This document shows positions 1 through 10,880 of a stretch of DNA of 64,000 bases, piece by piece. A program made the position numbers and the translations under genes. Positions within the stretch are counted from its first letter, which is position 1. Each line of letters begins with the position of its first letter. Origin of the DNA: an uncultured Burkholderiales bacterium (GTDB taxonomy: Bacteria; Pseudomonadota; Gammaproteobacteria; Burkholderiales; Burkholderiaceae_C); contig CALAGS010000139.1 in assembly GCA_937891665.1 (NCBI GenBank), positions 23,807 to 87,806 on the forward strand, given 5' to 3'. The notes under the pieces were generated by a model. The model did no database searches. It saw nothing but the letters and a program-made list of their open reading frames with translations, and was not told the DNA's origin.

Positions 1-1026
1 GAAATTGAGAATGGCGTTTTCAAAGCGGCCATCGTGAACCACAAAACGCCCACAGGCGAGTTGCTCCGAACAGAGCGCGTCACCGCCAAAACATGCGTGA
101 TGGCCGCGGGTGGATTTGAATCCAATTTGGGCTGGCTGCGTGAGGCCTGGGGTCAAAATGCACTGGGAGAATTTCCTGCCGACAACTTCCTCATCCGCGG
201 CACCAAATTCAACCAAGGCACCTTGCTGAAGCACTTATTGGACTTGGGCGCAGATCAAATTGGCGATCCCACACAAGCCCACATGGTCGCCATTGATGCA
301 CGCGCACCTTTGTACGACGGCGGCATTTGCACCCGCATCGACTGTGTGTCTTTGGGCGTGGTGGTGAACAAAAACGCGGAGCGTTTTTACGACGAAGGTG
401 AAGATTTTTGGCCTAAGCGATACGCCATTTGGGGTCGTTTGGTGGCTCAGCAACCCGGCCAAATTGGCTATTCCATTACCGATGCCAAAGCAGTGGGTCG
501 TTTTATGCCGCCTGTTTTTGAAGGTACTGTTGCTCAATCGTTGCCAGAGTTGGCGCAGAAACTGGGCTTGAGTGTAGACACTTTCATGGCCACCTTGAAC
601 GCTTACAACCAAGCTTGCGTTCCAGGACATTTTGATCACACCGTCTTGGACGATTGCCATACCGAGGGCGTGACGCCAGCCAAAACGCATTGGGCGCTGC
701 CCCTTGATACGGCGCCCTTCTATGCGTACCCCGTCAAACCGGGCATTACCTTTACCTACCTCGGTCTGAAAACCGATGACACCACGGCTGTTCGCTTTGG
801 CAATCAGCCAAGCCCTAATTTGTTTGTGTCTGGCGAGATGATGGCCGGCAACGTTTTAGGCAAAGGCTACACCGCAGGTGTCGGCATGACCATTGGCACG
901 GCGTTTGGCCGTATTTCTGGCCAGCAAGCAGCGCGAGCTGCTTTGGGCATGCCTGACTCGGTGCCACGTTTGGCAACACAGGTGATGCAGGGCACAGCCG
1001 ACCAAGACACGCGCGCAGCCGCTTGA
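1..1026 (+). CDS. tcuA: FAD-dependent tricarballylate dehydrogenase (C-terminal part; gene starts before the window)
   Basis: Frame is open from base 1 (IENGVFKAAIVNHKTPT...); fumarate-reductase-like flavoprotein motifs (MAAGGFESN, SGEMMAGNVLGKGYTAGVGMTIGTAFGRISG); followed directly by a tcuB-like gene. Confidence 0.85.
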   Translation, partial: EIENGVFKAAIVNHKTPTGELLRTERVTAKTCVMAAGGFESNLGWLREAWGQNALGEFPADNFLIRGTKFNQGTLLKHLLDLGADQIGDPTQAHMVAIDARAPLYDGGICTRIDCVSLGVVVNKNAERFYDEGEDFWPKRYAIWGRLVAQQPGQIGYSITDAKAVGRFMPPVFEGTVAQSLPELAQKLGLSVDTFMATLNAYNQACVPGHFDHTVLDDCHTEGVTPAKTHWALPLDTAPFYAYPVKPGITFTYLGLKTDDTTAVRFGNQPSPNLFVSGEMMAGNVLGKGYTAGVGMTIGTAFGRISGQQAARAALGMPDSVPRLATQVMQGTADQDTRAAA

Positions 1027-1036
1027 ATAGAACACC

Positions 1037-2209
1037 ATGCAAACACTCCAACAATTGACTCAAGAAGCGCAGGCTTTGGCGCGCGGTGAAATCGTTTTAA
1101 CGGGACCTGAACAAGAAGTCGCGCGACAACTTCAAATTTGCAATGGCTGCCGCTATTGCGAAGGCTTCTGCGCGGTGTTTCCCGCCATGACACGCCGTTT
1201 GGAATTTGGCAAGGCAGACATTCATTACTTGGCCAATTTGTGCCACAACTGCGGTGCGTGTTTGCACGCCTGCCAATATGCGCCGCCGCATGAATTTGCC
1301 ATCAATGTGCCTAAGTCGATGGCCACGGTGCGCGGTCAAACTTACGCTGATTACGCATGGCCCAAAGCTTTGGGTGGGCTCTACAAAAGCAATGGCCTGA
1401 CTGTGTCAATGGCCTTGGCTCTCAGCTTGAGTTTATTTTTGATCTTGGCCATTCAAAGCAATGGCACGCTGTGGGGTGGCCCTGTTGAAAATGGTTTTTA
1501 TGCCATCTTCCCTCACAACCTCATGGTGAGCATGTTTGCACCTATTTTCTTGTGGTCTGTGCTGGCTCTGGCTTTGGGTGTGATGAAGTTTTGGCGCGAA
1601 GTGACGCCTGCCACCAGTGGTGCACCTTTGAGCTCCCCCGCCGCCGCTGAAGCCGCCCACGATGCCTTGCGTTTGAAATATTTGGGGGGTGGCCATGGCG
1701 ATGGTTGCAACAACGAAGACGACGCATTCACCTTGGCGCGCAAACGCATGCACCACCTCACGTTTTATGGTTTTATGTTGTGCTTTGCAGCCACCAGTGT
1801 GGCCACCCTGTATCACTATGCGTTCGGGTGGCCCGCACCCTATGACTACACCAGCTTGCCCAAAATATTGGGCACAGTGGGCGGCATTGCATTGGCCATT
1901 GGAACTCTGGGCTTGTGGCGCTTGAACTTGGCGCGAGACCCCCAGCATGGCGATGTTCAACAAAGACCCATGGACCGTGGATTCATTGCCTTGTTGTTCT
2001 TCATCAGTGTGACGGGCCTGGCCTTGATGCTTTCCAAAAATACCTCGGCCATGCCAGTGTTGTTGGCGGTGCATTTGGGCATGGTCATGGCCTTGTTCCT
2101 CACTTTGCCTTATGGCAAATTTGCGCATGGCATTTTCAGAACAGCCGCGTTGCTTAGATTTGCTGTTGAAAAGCGGCAGCCAAGCAAGTTGACTTTGGGC
2201 TCTGACTAA
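1037..2209 (+). CDS. tcuB: Tricarballylate/citrate utilization membrane protein TcuB (4Fe-4S cluster plus membrane helices)
   Basis: Two Cys clusters ([30 protein letters not shown]) followed by hydrophobic helices; adjacent to tcuA. Confidence 0.85.
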   Translation: MQTLQQLTQEAQALARGEIVLTGPEQEVARQLQICNGCRYCEGFCAVFPAMTRRLEFGKADIHYLANLCHNCGACLHACQYAPPHEFAINVPKSMATVRGQTYADYAWPKALGGLYKSNGLTVSMALALSLSLFLILAIQSNGTLWGGPVENGFYAIFPHNLMVSMFAPIFLWSVLALALGVMKFWREVTPATSGAPLSSPAAAEAAHDALRLKYLGGGHGDGCNNEDDAFTLARKRMHHLTFYGFMLCFAATSVATLYHYAFGWPAPYDYTSLPKILGTVGGIALAIGTLGLWRLNLARDPQHGDVQQRPMDRGFIALLFFISVTGLALMLSKNTSAMPVLLAVHLGMVMALFLTLPYGKFAHGIFRTAALLRFAVEKRQPSKLTLGSD

Positions 2210-2211
2210 GT

Positions 2212-3330
2212 TCAGCTTAAGGTCACTGCCGAGTTAATCACGCCACCGCCTAAACACACTTCGCCGTCGTACAAAACGGCACTTTGCCCGGGCGTGACAG
2301 CCCACTGGCTTTCATCAAACGCCAAGGCAAATTCGGCCGCATTGGGCGATGTCAGTGCGCAGTGGGCATCGGCTTGTCGATAGCGTGTTTTGGCAGCATA
2401 AAGACCGGCCATGGGCTGGCTGCCCGAGCACCAACTGGCATCGGCAGCCTCAAGTTGAGGTGACAAGAGCCAAGGGTGATCGTGCCCTTGCACCACCCAC
2501 AAAATGTTTTTGGCCATGTCCTTGCGGGCCACAAACCAAGGCGTGTGTTCACCACCGCCGCGCTGTGCGCCTTTGGCTTTAATGCCACCGATGCCAAGAC
2601 CTTGGCGTTGGCCCAAGGTGTAAAAACTCAAGCCCACATGCTTGCCAATGGTTCGGCCTGTCTCGTCTTTGATGGGACCGGGTTCTTTGGAAATGTAACG
2701 ATTCAAAAAATCTCTGAAAGGCCGCTCTCCAATAAAGCAAATGCCCGTAGAGTCTTTTTTCTTGGCATTGGGCAAGCCGATTTCTTCTGCAATTTGGCGG
2801 ACTTGCGTTTTGAGCAACTCACCAACAGGAAACAAAGTTTTCGACAGTTGCGATTGATTCAAGCGGTGCAAAAAATAGCTTTGGTCTTTGCTGTTGTCCA
2901 AACCTTTTAGCAGTTCGTGCAGACCCGTTGTTTGATTCAAACGAACGCGCGCGTAATGGCCCGTGGCAATTTTTTCTGCACCCACGTGCAGCGCATGGTC
3001 TAAAAAGGATTTGAACTTGATTTCGGCGTTGCACAGAATGTCGGGGTTGGGCGTGCGGCCGGCTTGGTATTCACGTAGAAACTCTGCAAACACGCGGTCT
3101 TTGTAATCGGCGGCAAAGTTGACGTGTTCAATTTCAATGCCCACCACATCGGCTACCGCCGCCGCATCGACAAAGTCAATGTTGGACGAACAAAACTCGC
3201 TGTCGTCATCGTCTTCCCAATTCTTCATGAAAATGCCGACCACTTCGTGGCCTTGCTTTTTCAATAAGTGAGCGGTGACTGCGGAGTCGACGCCGCCAGA
3301 CAAACCCACAACAATTCGGTGATGCTTCAT
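2212..3330 (-). CDS. mnmA: tRNA-specific 2-thiouridylase MnmA
   Basis: [43 protein letters not shown]-loop; [14 protein letters not shown]. The listed ORF extends to 3507 but the family start is the ATG at 3330. Confidence 0.95.
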   Translation of the reverse strand: MKHHRIVVGLSGGVDSAVTAHLLKKQGHEVVGIFMKNWEDDDDSEFCSSNIDFVDAAAVADVVGIEIEHVNFAADYKDRVFAEFLREYQAGRTPNPDILCNAEIKFKSFLDHALHVGAEKIATGHYARVRLNQTTGLHELLKGLDNSKDQSYFLHRLNQSQLSKTLFPVGELLKTQVRQIAEEIGLPNAKKKDSTGICFIGERPFRDFLNRYISKEPGPIKDETGRTIGKHVGLSFYTLGQRQGLGIGGIKAKGAQRGGGEHTPWFVARKDMAKNILWVVQGHDHPWLLSPQLEAADASWCSGSQPMAGLYAAKTRYRQADAHCALTSPNAAEFALAFDESQWAVTPGQSAVLYDGEVCLGGGVINSAVTLS

Positions 3331-3373
3331 GGCGCCAATTATCCCCTGATCTAAATACCTATACTTGCACCAC

Positions 3374-4123
3374 ATGCCAGTCAATTCAAACCTTTCCAAC
3401 TTAGCCAAAGTGAGAGCGGCCGTCAGCATCTTTTTGCAAGATGTTGGCAAAGGCGTTTTCACACTGACGCACAGCGGCTTGGCGATGCTGGGCCTGGTGG
3501 TGGTCATGGGCTTCAGCGTTGCCCTATTTCGGCCCGATATCTTGGCCCAAACAGAGTCGACGGTTTATGAATGGCTTCGCTCGCGCCAATTCAGTTTGTG
3601 GTGGGAGCCGCAAAACACCGCCGAACGGGCCACCGCCACCGATTTGAAAGACATTCCGCGCAAGCAAGCGGCTGTTGCAGCTTGGCTGGCCCGCAAGTAC
3701 AGGGTTGCGCCAGAGCCCATTGCCGCTTTGGTGGCTGAGGCCTATGTGCTTTCAGAGTCCACCAAGATCAAGCCGCATTTGCTTTTGGCCGTCATGGCCA
3801 TCGAGTCTAGCTTTCATCCTTACATTCAAAGCCAAGCGGGAGCGCAGGGTCTGATGCAGGTCATGACTGAGATTCATGTCAAAAAATATGACAAATATGG
3901 TGGCAAATTGACTGCATTTGACCCGCTCACCAACATGCGTGTTGGCACTCAGGTACTTCAAGAATACATTCGCATGAAGGGCGGGGTGGTAGAGGATGGC
4001 CTGCTTTTCTACTTAGGAGGCGACGCCTTGCAAAGTGATACGGGCTATGTGGCCAAAGTGCTTGCAGAGGAGGCTCGCTTGGACCAAGTTGCTGCGGGCG
4101 AAAAAGTCAGCACACAGCCCTGA
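3374..4123 (+). CDS. Membrane-anchored lytic transglycosylase (SLT domain)
   Basis: [33 protein letters not shown] motif typical of SLT domains; N-terminal hydrophobic segment. Confidence 0.85.
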   Translation: MPVNSNLSNLAKVRAAVSIFLQDVGKGVFTLTHSGLAMLGLVVVMGFSVALFRPDILAQTESTVYEWLRSRQFSLWWEPQNTAERATATDLKDIPRKQAAVAAWLARKYRVAPEPIAALVAEAYVLSESTKIKPHLLLAVMAIESSFHPYIQSQAGAQGLMQVMTEIHVKKYDKYGGKLTAFDPLTNMRVGTQVLQEYIRMKGGVVEDGLLFYLGGDALQSDTGYVAKVLAEEARLDQVAAGEKVSTQP

Positions 4124-4168
4124 AACCTGAACCGCAAGTTGGCGCCCTCATTTTTAAGGATACGAGAA

Positions 4169-5854
4169 ATGACTGAAGAACGCGTTTGGTTGGGCAGTTA
4201 CCCTGATGGCGTCCCGGCTGACATAGACGCTTCTCAGTACCCGTCTTTGGTGGGCTTGATGGCAGACAGCTTTGCCAAATACGCCAACCGAATTGCTTAC
4301 AGTTTCATGGGGCAAGACATCAGCTACGCGCAGACTGATGTCAAAAGCCAAGCGCTGGCCGCCTACTTCCAATCCTTGGGTTTAGAAAAAGGCGACCGCG
4401 TTGCCATCATGATGCCCAACGTGCCGCAGTACCCTGTGGCTGTCGCCGCCATTTTGCGAGCGGGCTTGGTGGTGGTCAATGTCAACCCACTTTACACCCC
4501 GCGCGAACTTGAGTTCCAGCTCAAAGACTCTGGCGCCCAAGCCATTGTGATCATCGAAAACTTTGCAGTCACACTGCAAAAGTGCATCGCAGAAACTCAA
4601 ATCAAGCACGTGGTGTTGTGTACCATGGGCGACATGCTCAGCATGCCCAAAGGGACTTTGGTGAACTTTGTGGTTCGCAATGTGAAGAACTTGGTGCCAG
4701 ACTTTGACTTGCCTGGAGCCGTCAAATTCAATCAAGCATTGAACCGCGGAGAGCGTGCCATATTTGTCAAGCCGGTGATTCACAGCGATGACATTGCCGT
4801 CCTTCAATACACTGGTGGCACCACCGGTGTGTCCAAAGGCGCCATGCTCTTGCACCGCAACGTCATTGCCAACTTGTTGCAATCAGAAGCTTGGAACCAG
4901 CCCGTCATGAAGCTGGTGCCAGACAACGAGCAACCCACTTCGGTGTGTGCTTTGCCGCTGTATCACATCTTTGCTTTTACGGTCAACATGATGCTGGGCT
5001 TGCGCACGGGCGGCAAAAATATTTTGATCCCCAATCCACGCGATTTACCCGCGGTGTTGAAAGCCTTGTCGACACAAACATTTCACAGTTTTCCGGCGGT
5101 CAATACCTTGTTCAATGGCTTGGCCAATCACCCAGACTTTGACACAGTCAATTGGAAAAACCTCAAGGTGTCCGTTGGCGGCGGCATGGCAGTCACCAGC
5201 GCGGTAGCGACATTGTGGTTACAAAAAACCGGTTGCCCTATTTGCGAAGGATACGGCTTGTCTGAAACCAGTCCGTCTGCCAGTTGCAACCCCACCACCA
5301 GCACACAATTTACGGGCAACATGGGGGTTCCCTTGCCAAGCACGTTCATGAAACTTTTGGACGATGAAGGCCGTGAAGTGACCGAACTAGGCCAAGCTGG
5401 TGAAATAGCCATTCAAGGCCCCCAAGTGATGGCAGGTTATTGGCAACGCCCCGACGAAACTGCGCGCAGCATGACCCCTGATGGTTATTTCAAATCCGGA
5501 GACATAGGCATTCGAGATGCACATGGATTTTTTAAAATCATTGATCGCAAGAAAGACATGATCTTGGTCAGCGGCTTCAATGTCTACCCTAACGACATCG
5601 AAGAAACAATGTCTTTGTGCCCAGGTGTTTTAGAGTGTGCCGCGGTAGGTGTGCCCGATGAAAAAACAGGCGAAGCTGTTAAGTTGGTGATCGTGAAAAA
5701 AGACCCGGCCCTCACTGAAGTGGTGGTGCGTGAATATTGCAAAGCCAACATGACGGGTTATAAGCAGCCAAAGATCATTGAGTTCAAAGTCGAACTTCCC
5801 AAAACTGCAGTGGGCAAAATATTGCGGCGAGAGTTGCGTGATGCGCCGAAGTGA
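4169..5854 (+). CDS. fadD: Long-chain-fatty-acid--CoA ligase
   Basis: AMP-binding motif YTGGTTGVSKGAML, EGYGLSETSP, GWFKSGD-type and C-terminal PKTAVGKILRREL motifs; ATG at 4169 (MTEERVW). Confidence 0.9.
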   Translation: MTEERVWLGSYPDGVPADIDASQYPSLVGLMADSFAKYANRIAYSFMGQDISYAQTDVKSQALAAYFQSLGLEKGDRVAIMMPNVPQYPVAVAAILRAGLVVVNVNPLYTPRELEFQLKDSGAQAIVIIENFAVTLQKCIAETQIKHVVLCTMGDMLSMPKGTLVNFVVRNVKNLVPDFDLPGAVKFNQALNRGERAIFVKPVIHSDDIAVLQYTGGTTGVSKGAMLLHRNVIANLLQSEAWNQPVMKLVPDNEQPTSVCALPLYHIFAFTVNMMLGLRTGGKNILIPNPRDLPAVLKALSTQTFHSFPAVNTLFNGLANHPDFDTVNWKNLKVSVGGGMAVTSAVATLWLQKTGCPICEGYGLSETSPSASCNPTTSTQFTGNMGVPLPSTFMKLLDDEGREVTELGQAGEIAIQGPQVMAGYWQRPDETARSMTPDGYFKSGDIGIRDAHGFFKIIDRKKDMILVSGFNVYPNDIEETMSLCPGVLECAAVGVPDEKTGEAVKLVIVKKDPALTEVVVREYCKANMTGYKQPKIIEFKVELPKTAVGKILRRELRDAPK

Positions 5855-6566
5855 GTTGGTGCCGCGCATCGCACTCGTTGGTGCGATGCATGAAGAGTTG
5901 TCGGCCGTGTTGGCCCTTATGCAGGACGCAAGCTGCCACCCTGTTGCCGGCCGAGAATTTTGGGTAGGCCATCTTCAGGGGCACAGGGTGGTGGCTGTGT
6001 TGTCAGGCATTGGCAAAGTGGCTGCGGCCATTACGGCTACCATTCTCATCGAAAAATATCAAGTCCAAAGAATTCTGTTCACGGGTGTTGCGGGAGGCTT
6101 AGCGTCTCATGTGAAGGTGGGTGACGTAGTGGTAGGCGCAGAGCTACTTCAGCATGACATCGACGCCTCGCCTTTGTTTCCCCAATATGAAGTGCCCTTG
6201 CTAAATCTCTCTCGCTTTCCATCAGACGAAAGCATGACTCAGTGCCTGATAGAAAGTGCTCGTCAGGCTTTGCCGCAAGCCACAGTGCATGTGGGCTTGA
6301 TCATCAGTGGCGATCAATTTGTCTCAAGTGCATCTGAAAGCCAAAGATTGCAAACTCAAATATCGGATGCGTTGGCTGTGGAAATGGAGGGCGCTGCGCT
6401 GGCGCAGGTGTGCCATGCCTATGACGTTCCACTTGCGGTGGTTCGCACCTTGTCAGACCGCGCAGACGATGCTGCGCACACTGATTTTTCTCAATTTGTG
6501 AAAGACGTGGCCAGTCATTACAGTGCTGCCATTGTGTCTGAGTTTTTAAAGCGATTTCCTACTTAA
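5841..6566 (+). CDS. mtn: 5'-methylthioadenosine/S-adenosylhomocysteine nucleosidase
   Basis: ALVGAMHEELSAVL, FTGVAGGL, VEMEGAALAQVC and TLSDRADD motifs; probable ATG at 5841 overlapping the fadD stop. Confidence 0.85.
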   Translation: MRRSELVPRIALVGAMHEELSAVLALMQDASCHPVAGREFWVGHLQGHRVVAVLSGIGKVAAAITATILIEKYQVQRILFTGVAGGLASHVKVGDVVVGAELLQHDIDASPLFPQYEVPLLNLSRFPSDESMTQCLIESARQALPQATVHVGLIISGDQFVSSASESQRLQTQISDALAVEMEGAALAQVCHAYDVPLAVVRTLSDRADDAAHTDFSQFVKDVASHYSAAIVSEFLKRFPT

Positions 6567-7545
6567 GCCAGCCGCGTCTGCGGAAGTACCACATCGGCAC
6601 CACGGCGCTGGCCACCATGAGGCACAGCGCATACGGGTAACCCCAAGTTTGCGACAGCTCGGGCATGTACTGAAAGTTCATGCCGTACAGGCTGGCAATG
6701 AGCGTAGGCGGTAGCAAGGCCACACTGGCCACTGAAAAGATTTTGATGATCTTGTTCTGATTGATGTTGATGAAACCCACAGTGGCGTCCATCAAGAAGT
6801 TGATCTTTTCAAACAAAAACTCGGTGTGCGAATCGAGTGAATCAATGTCGCGCAAAATTTGACGTGCTTCTTCAAACTGCTCTGCGTTCAACATTTTGCT
6901 TCGCATCATGAAACTCACCGCGCGGCGTGTGTCCATGACATTGCGGCGAATGCGGCCGTTCAAATCTTCTTGGCGAGCAATGGCGCCCAGCACCTCACCG
7001 GCCATGGCATCGGTCACGTCGCCAGACAGCACCAGCTTGCCGGCAATTTCTAGCTTGTCGTAAATGTTTTCCAGTGTGTCGGCAGAGTACTCGGCATCGG
7101 CGTCAAACAACTTCAGCAAAACTTCTTTGGCGTCCTCCAACAAGCCGGGCGCGCGGCGCGCACGCAAACGCAGCAAGCGAAACACAGGCACGTCTTCGTC
7201 GTGGATGGAAAACAGAACGCCCATGCTGCGCAGGTCGGCGTTTTGCAGATTCAAAATAAAGGCGCAACGAACTGTGCGGGGCTCGTCTTCGTCGGCAATT
7301 AAAAAGTCAGAGCGAATGTGCAATTCGCCGTTGTCCTCTTCGTAGAAGCGCGCAGATTCTTCAATGTCCTCGTCCATCGCATCTTCTGGAATGGACAGGC
7401 CGTAGTACTGTTTGATCCAACGTTTTTCTTCCACAGTGGGCGACTCAAGGTCGACCCAAATAGGTTGGAACTTGGACAACTCTTCTAGAGATTCAATCTC
7501 TTCCTGGACCAAGCGGCCGTTGGCTAGCGTAAAAATGTTGAGCAT
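6559..7545 (-). CDS. corA: CorA magnesium/cobalt transporter
   Basis: C-terminal LIASLYGMNFQYMPELSQTWGYP (GMN motif) plus two transmembrane helices. Confidence 0.93.
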   Translation of the reverse strand: MLNIFTLANGRLVQEEIESLEELSKFQPIWVDLESPTVEEKRWIKQYYGLSIPEDAMDEDIEESARFYEEDNGELHIRSDFLIADEDEPRTVRCAFILNLQNADLRSMGVLFSIHDEDVPVFRLLRLRARRAPGLLEDAKEVLLKLFDADAEYSADTLENIYDKLEIAGKLVLSGDVTDAMAGEVLGAIARQEDLNGRIRRNVMDTRRAVSFMMRSKMLNAEQFEEARQILRDIDSLDSHTEFLFEKINFLMDATVGFININQNKIIKIFSVASVALLPPTLIASLYGMNFQYMPELSQTWGYPYALCLMVASAVVPMWYFRRRGWLK

Positions 7546-7561
7546 GGCAGATCTCCTTCAG

Positions 7562-7698
7562 CCCCAAAAACGGGGGGCCAAGTGTTCGATAAGGCGGCAA
7601 TGAGGGCAAAGCAGCTTTCGAACGTCTGGCTAAGCTGCATCTAGGTGCGCAGCACTGGAACCATCTCATTCGAAAGCTACCAACTAGGGTGGCTTTCC
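7562..7698 (-). promoter_or_regulatory. Structured 5' leader of corA (candidate cis-regulatory RNA)
   Basis: Perfect 10-bp inverted repeat AGCTTTCGAA (7613-7622)/TTCGAAAGCT (7669-7678) enclosing a GCTGC/GCAGC stem, a GTGG-CTTT-CCAC hairpin, and a CCCC-N-GGGG hairpin just before the Shine-Dalgarno of corA. Confidence 0.5.
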
Positions 7699-7740
7699 AC
7701 GGAGCAAACTCCAAAATAATGATGGGTCGGATTATGGCAC

Positions 7741-9000
7741 TTAATCGCTGAAAAAATCCAAGAGCTCTTCTTTGCGCATGGCCACGTCGCGAGCACCCAG
7801 AGCTATGAGTGCGCGTAAAAATCCGGGCTCGAATAAAAGATAACTCGCAAGCCCTGCGCCCGAACCCTTCAATGCACCGAGCCCCTCTAAAACACGGCGT
7901 ACTGGCCGCGGCAGTTCATGGACATGCGCTTGGGCCAAGGCGTCAAGTGACTCACTGGGCTGCATGGCCAAAACTTCTACTTCTCGAAATGGCAAGGACT
8001 GAGCCAAGGCCAGACCGTGGTGCTCAGAAAGGTGATTTTTTAATTGTTGAATGCTTTGATTCACGCGTTGGACTTGTTCAACATCGGCCATGAGGGTGTC
8101 GTTGAACACACTGGCCATCGCATGGCCTGCAATGTTGCCAAGACTGGGCCTCTGCTTGCTGGACAGGCTGGCCTGAAAGCTTGCGCTTGATAGGTCCATG
8201 GACCTGCGTTGCGGTTGCCCAACGCCAATGGCCAAAATTTTGTTGGCACCCAAGTGCACGGCAGGCGATAGCGGTGAGCTTTGCCGCATTGAGCCATCGC
8301 CAAAGTATTCCATGTTGCCGTCGACCCAAAGCGGTGTGGCAGGAAATAAAAAAGGAATGGCGCTCGAGGCCATCAAATGCTCGATGGTGATGTCTTGCAA
8401 TTCGGCGCGACGTCCAGGCCTGTTCCATGCCTGTGCGCTTGCCAGTTGGTGAGTTTGGCAAAAAGTCCAGTGCACGCCCGTGGTGTAACTGGATGCCGTA
8501 ACGGCCAAGGCTTTCAAGTCCCCCCGTGACAATGCCAGCTCAATGTTGTTCAGGGCAATGCGTCGGTGCAAGGTGTCGACCAGTGGCATGCTGTCAAGCG
8601 CGGCGCCTTGTTTGCGGGCTGAAAGGGTGACGCCCAATGCCGTTGCCCAGCGGCTGAATTTCGCCATGGGAGTATCAGGCAGGTGGTAGACCAAATCAGA
8701 ATGCAGACCCTGCCAAAACGCGCCAAGTCCGCTCAATGCCGCTAGGCCGTCAATGGCCCGGCTGGCCAAATAGGTCGCATTGAGAGCGCCTGCAGAAGTC
8801 CCCACCAAGACTTGGAAGGGAAAGGCGTCGGCCTTGTCAGTCGACGGCTTGATGAGTGCAGCCAAGGCCTGCAAAACACCGGCTTGGTAGGCCGTTCTGG
8901 CGCCACCCCCCATGAGCACCAAACCACGCGTCATGCTTTGTGGCGGCTGGCCCAAGCGGCCACCGAGGGTGTCAGTTTGAGTGAGGTCATCAAGGTGCAT
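7741..9000 (-). CDS. Patatin-like phospholipase family protein
   Basis: GLVLMGGGARTAYQAGVLQAL, GTSAGALNA (GxSxG) and DGSMRQSSPLSPAVHLGA. Confidence 0.9.
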   Translation of the reverse strand: MHLDDLTQTDTLGGRLGQPPQSMTRGLVLMGGGARTAYQAGVLQALAALIKPSTDKADAFPFQVLVGTSAGALNATYLASRAIDGLAALSGLGAFWQGLHSDLVYHLPDTPMAKFSRWATALGVTLSARKQGAALDSMPLVDTLHRRIALNNIELALSRGDLKALAVTASSYTTGVHWTFCQTHQLASAQAWNRPGRRAELQDITIEHLMASSAIPFLFPATPLWVDGNMEYFGDGSMRQSSPLSPAVHLGANKILAIGVGQPQRRSMDLSSASFQASLSSKQRPSLGNIAGHAMASVFNDTLMADVEQVQRVNQSIQQLKNHLSEHHGLALAQSLPFREVEVLAMQPSESLDALAQAHVHELPRPVRRVLEGLGALKGSGAGLASYLLFEPGFLRALIALGARDVAMRKEELLDFFSD

Positions 9001-9038
9001 GAGCGAATGATAGAGTCAGAGCTTCAGGAAAACCACCC

Positions 9039-10265
9039 ATGACTTCACATTTGACGCCAAAGCGCGAACGCTGGCTTTTATTGACCCTCGCCAGCATCCA
9101 ATTCACCAGCGTCCTTGACTTCATGATCATGATGCCTTTGGGGCCCCAATTGACCGAACTCTTTGGCATTTCTGCGAGTGAGTTTGGGTTCTTGGTGTCG
9201 GCCTACACCTTTTCAGCGGGCTTGTCAGGTCTTTTGGCTGCCACCTACATTGACCGCTTTGGCCGTAAGCGAATGATGCTGACCTTGTACCCCTTGTTTG
9301 GGGCTGCAGCATTGGCTTGCAGCTTCGCCCCCACTTTTGCGTGGCTCTTGGTGGCGCGAGTGGCATCGGGATTTTTTGGCGGGGTCTTGATGGCTTTGTC
9401 TCAAACCATCGTGGCAGAAGTCATTCCGTTTGAGCGCCGGGGTCGGGCGATGAGCGTGGTCATGACATCCTTCTCCGTGGCCACGGTAGCGGGTGTGCCC
9501 TTGGCTCTTTTCTTAGCCTCTCATTTCAATTGGCATGCGCCATTTTTGGCCATTGCACTGATGGTCAGCGTGTGTGCCTTGGGTGCAGCCAAAACCCTGC
9601 CCAGCTTGAAGGGCCATTTGGCGGCTCATCCTAGTGGAGATTCAGCACCGAACATGTTGGCCAACCTGCGCTTGGTGTTGGTCGACCCCAATCACCTGAG
9701 AGCCTATGCCATGTCAGCGAGCATGGTGTTTGCGGGTTTTGCGGTGATTCCCTACATCGCGCTTTATTTGCAAGGCAATGCGGGCTTTAAGCCAGAGCAA
9801 ATTCCTTATGTTTATTTGACCGGCGGAATTTGCACCTTGATTTCTGCGCGCTTGATTGGGCATTGGTCAGATCGCGCAGGCAAAGCCTATGCGTTTCGCC
9901 GCTTGGCCCTTCTGATGCCCTTGCCCTTGCTGGCAATGACCTTGTCTGCAGACTTGCCCATGGTGGGCGTGTTGCTGGTTTCTTCCATTTTGTTTGTGGT
10001 GATGAGCGGCCGCATGATTCCGGGCATGGCCTTGATTGGCGCTTCAGCCGATCCTCGCAGGCGCGGCAGTTTCATGACCCTGAATTCAGCAGTCCAGTCA
10101 CTTGCGATGGGCTTGGCTGCACTCGTGGGTGGGCAAATTTTGGGTCGCGATGGCAATGGGCATTTGACCCATTATTGGACAGCGGCTTTGCTCGGAGGGG
10201 GTGCCAGCCTTTTGAGCTTTGTGCTGGCCAGCAAGCTGAGGCTTCATGGTGAGGCTCAAGCTTGA
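9039..10265 (+). CDS. MFS transporter
   Basis: Multiple TM helices, DRFGRKRMM motif, about 12-TM layout. Confidence 0.88.
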   Translation: MTSHLTPKRERWLLLTLASIQFTSVLDFMIMMPLGPQLTELFGISASEFGFLVSAYTFSAGLSGLLAATYIDRFGRKRMMLTLYPLFGAAALACSFAPTFAWLLVARVASGFFGGVLMALSQTIVAEVIPFERRGRAMSVVMTSFSVATVAGVPLALFLASHFNWHAPFLAIALMVSVCALGAAKTLPSLKGHLAAHPSGDSAPNMLANLRLVLVDPNHLRAYAMSASMVFAGFAVIPYIALYLQGNAGFKPEQIPYVYLTGGICTLISARLIGHWSDRAGKAYAFRRLALLMPLPLLAMTLSADLPMVGVLLVSSILFVVMSGRMIPGMALIGASADPRRRGSFMTLNSAVQSLAMGLAALVGGQILGRDGNGHLTHYWTAALLGGGASLLSFVLASKLRLHGEAQA

Positions 10266-10397
10266 GGCATTGATGAAATGCTTCAAGATAGGAATTTATC
10301 AGCTTTTTTGCCATACAAGCGCAAGACTTGAGCAAATTAAAGGGATTAAATAGCCAAGCTTGCTTTTCAGGGTAGGGGGGCGCATAGTGGATTCAGC

Positions 10398-10420
10398 CCA
10401 CCCCCTATTTGGGGAGGTGG
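10398..10420 (+). other. Stem-loop upstream of hpf
   Basis: CCACC-CCC-tattt-GGGG-A-GGTGG, 35 nt before the hpf start. Confidence 0.4.
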
Positions 10421-10454
10421 TTGTTTATCCCAGAGAGCAACAGGAGGCTTTTTT

Positions 10455-10784
10455 ATGAATCTGACGATCAGCGGTCACCACCTCGAAGTTACCCCCGCAC
10501 TCAGAAGCTATGTCACAGGCAAGCTAGACCGAATCACTCGGCATTTTGACCAAGTGGTGGATGTGAAAGTGTTGCTCACGGTTGAAAAACAAAAAGAGAA
10601 AGACAAACGTCAGCGAGCAGAGTGCAATATCCATGTCAAAGGCAATGATTTATTTGCAGAAAGTTCGCACCAAGACCTCTATGCGGCCGTCGATGACTTG
10701 GTTGATAAACTGGACCGCCAAGTGGTCAACCACAAAAATCGGATCATGGACCATCACCATATTGCGCCCAAGCGCATGATGTAA
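10455..10784 (+). CDS. hpf: Ribosome hibernation promoting factor (HPF/RaiA)
   Basis: [32 protein letters not shown]; located upstream of ptsN. Confidence 0.93.
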   Translation: MNLTISGHHLEVTPALRSYVTGKLDRITRHFDQVVDVKVLLTVEKQKEKDKRQRAECNIHVKGNDLFAESSHQDLYAAVDDLVDKLDRQVVNHKNRIMDHHHIAPKRMM

Positions 10785-10813
10785 AAGCCCTTTTTTTGAA
10801 GTCAAGAACACCG

Positions 10814-10840
10814 CCGCACCCCTGAGGTGCGGTTTTTTTT
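10814..10840 (+). terminator. Rho-independent terminator after hpf
   Basis: CCGCACC-cctga-GGTGCGG stem followed by TTTTTTTT. Confidence 0.8.
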
Positions 10841-10880
10841 GGAAGATCACCTTTCGCAGGGTGCATAATCCGCCCTCGAT

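Noticed and set aside
1433-2128. 231-aa minus-strand ORF opposite tcuB
   Set aside because: Antisense shadow; Gln/His-rich, no motifs.
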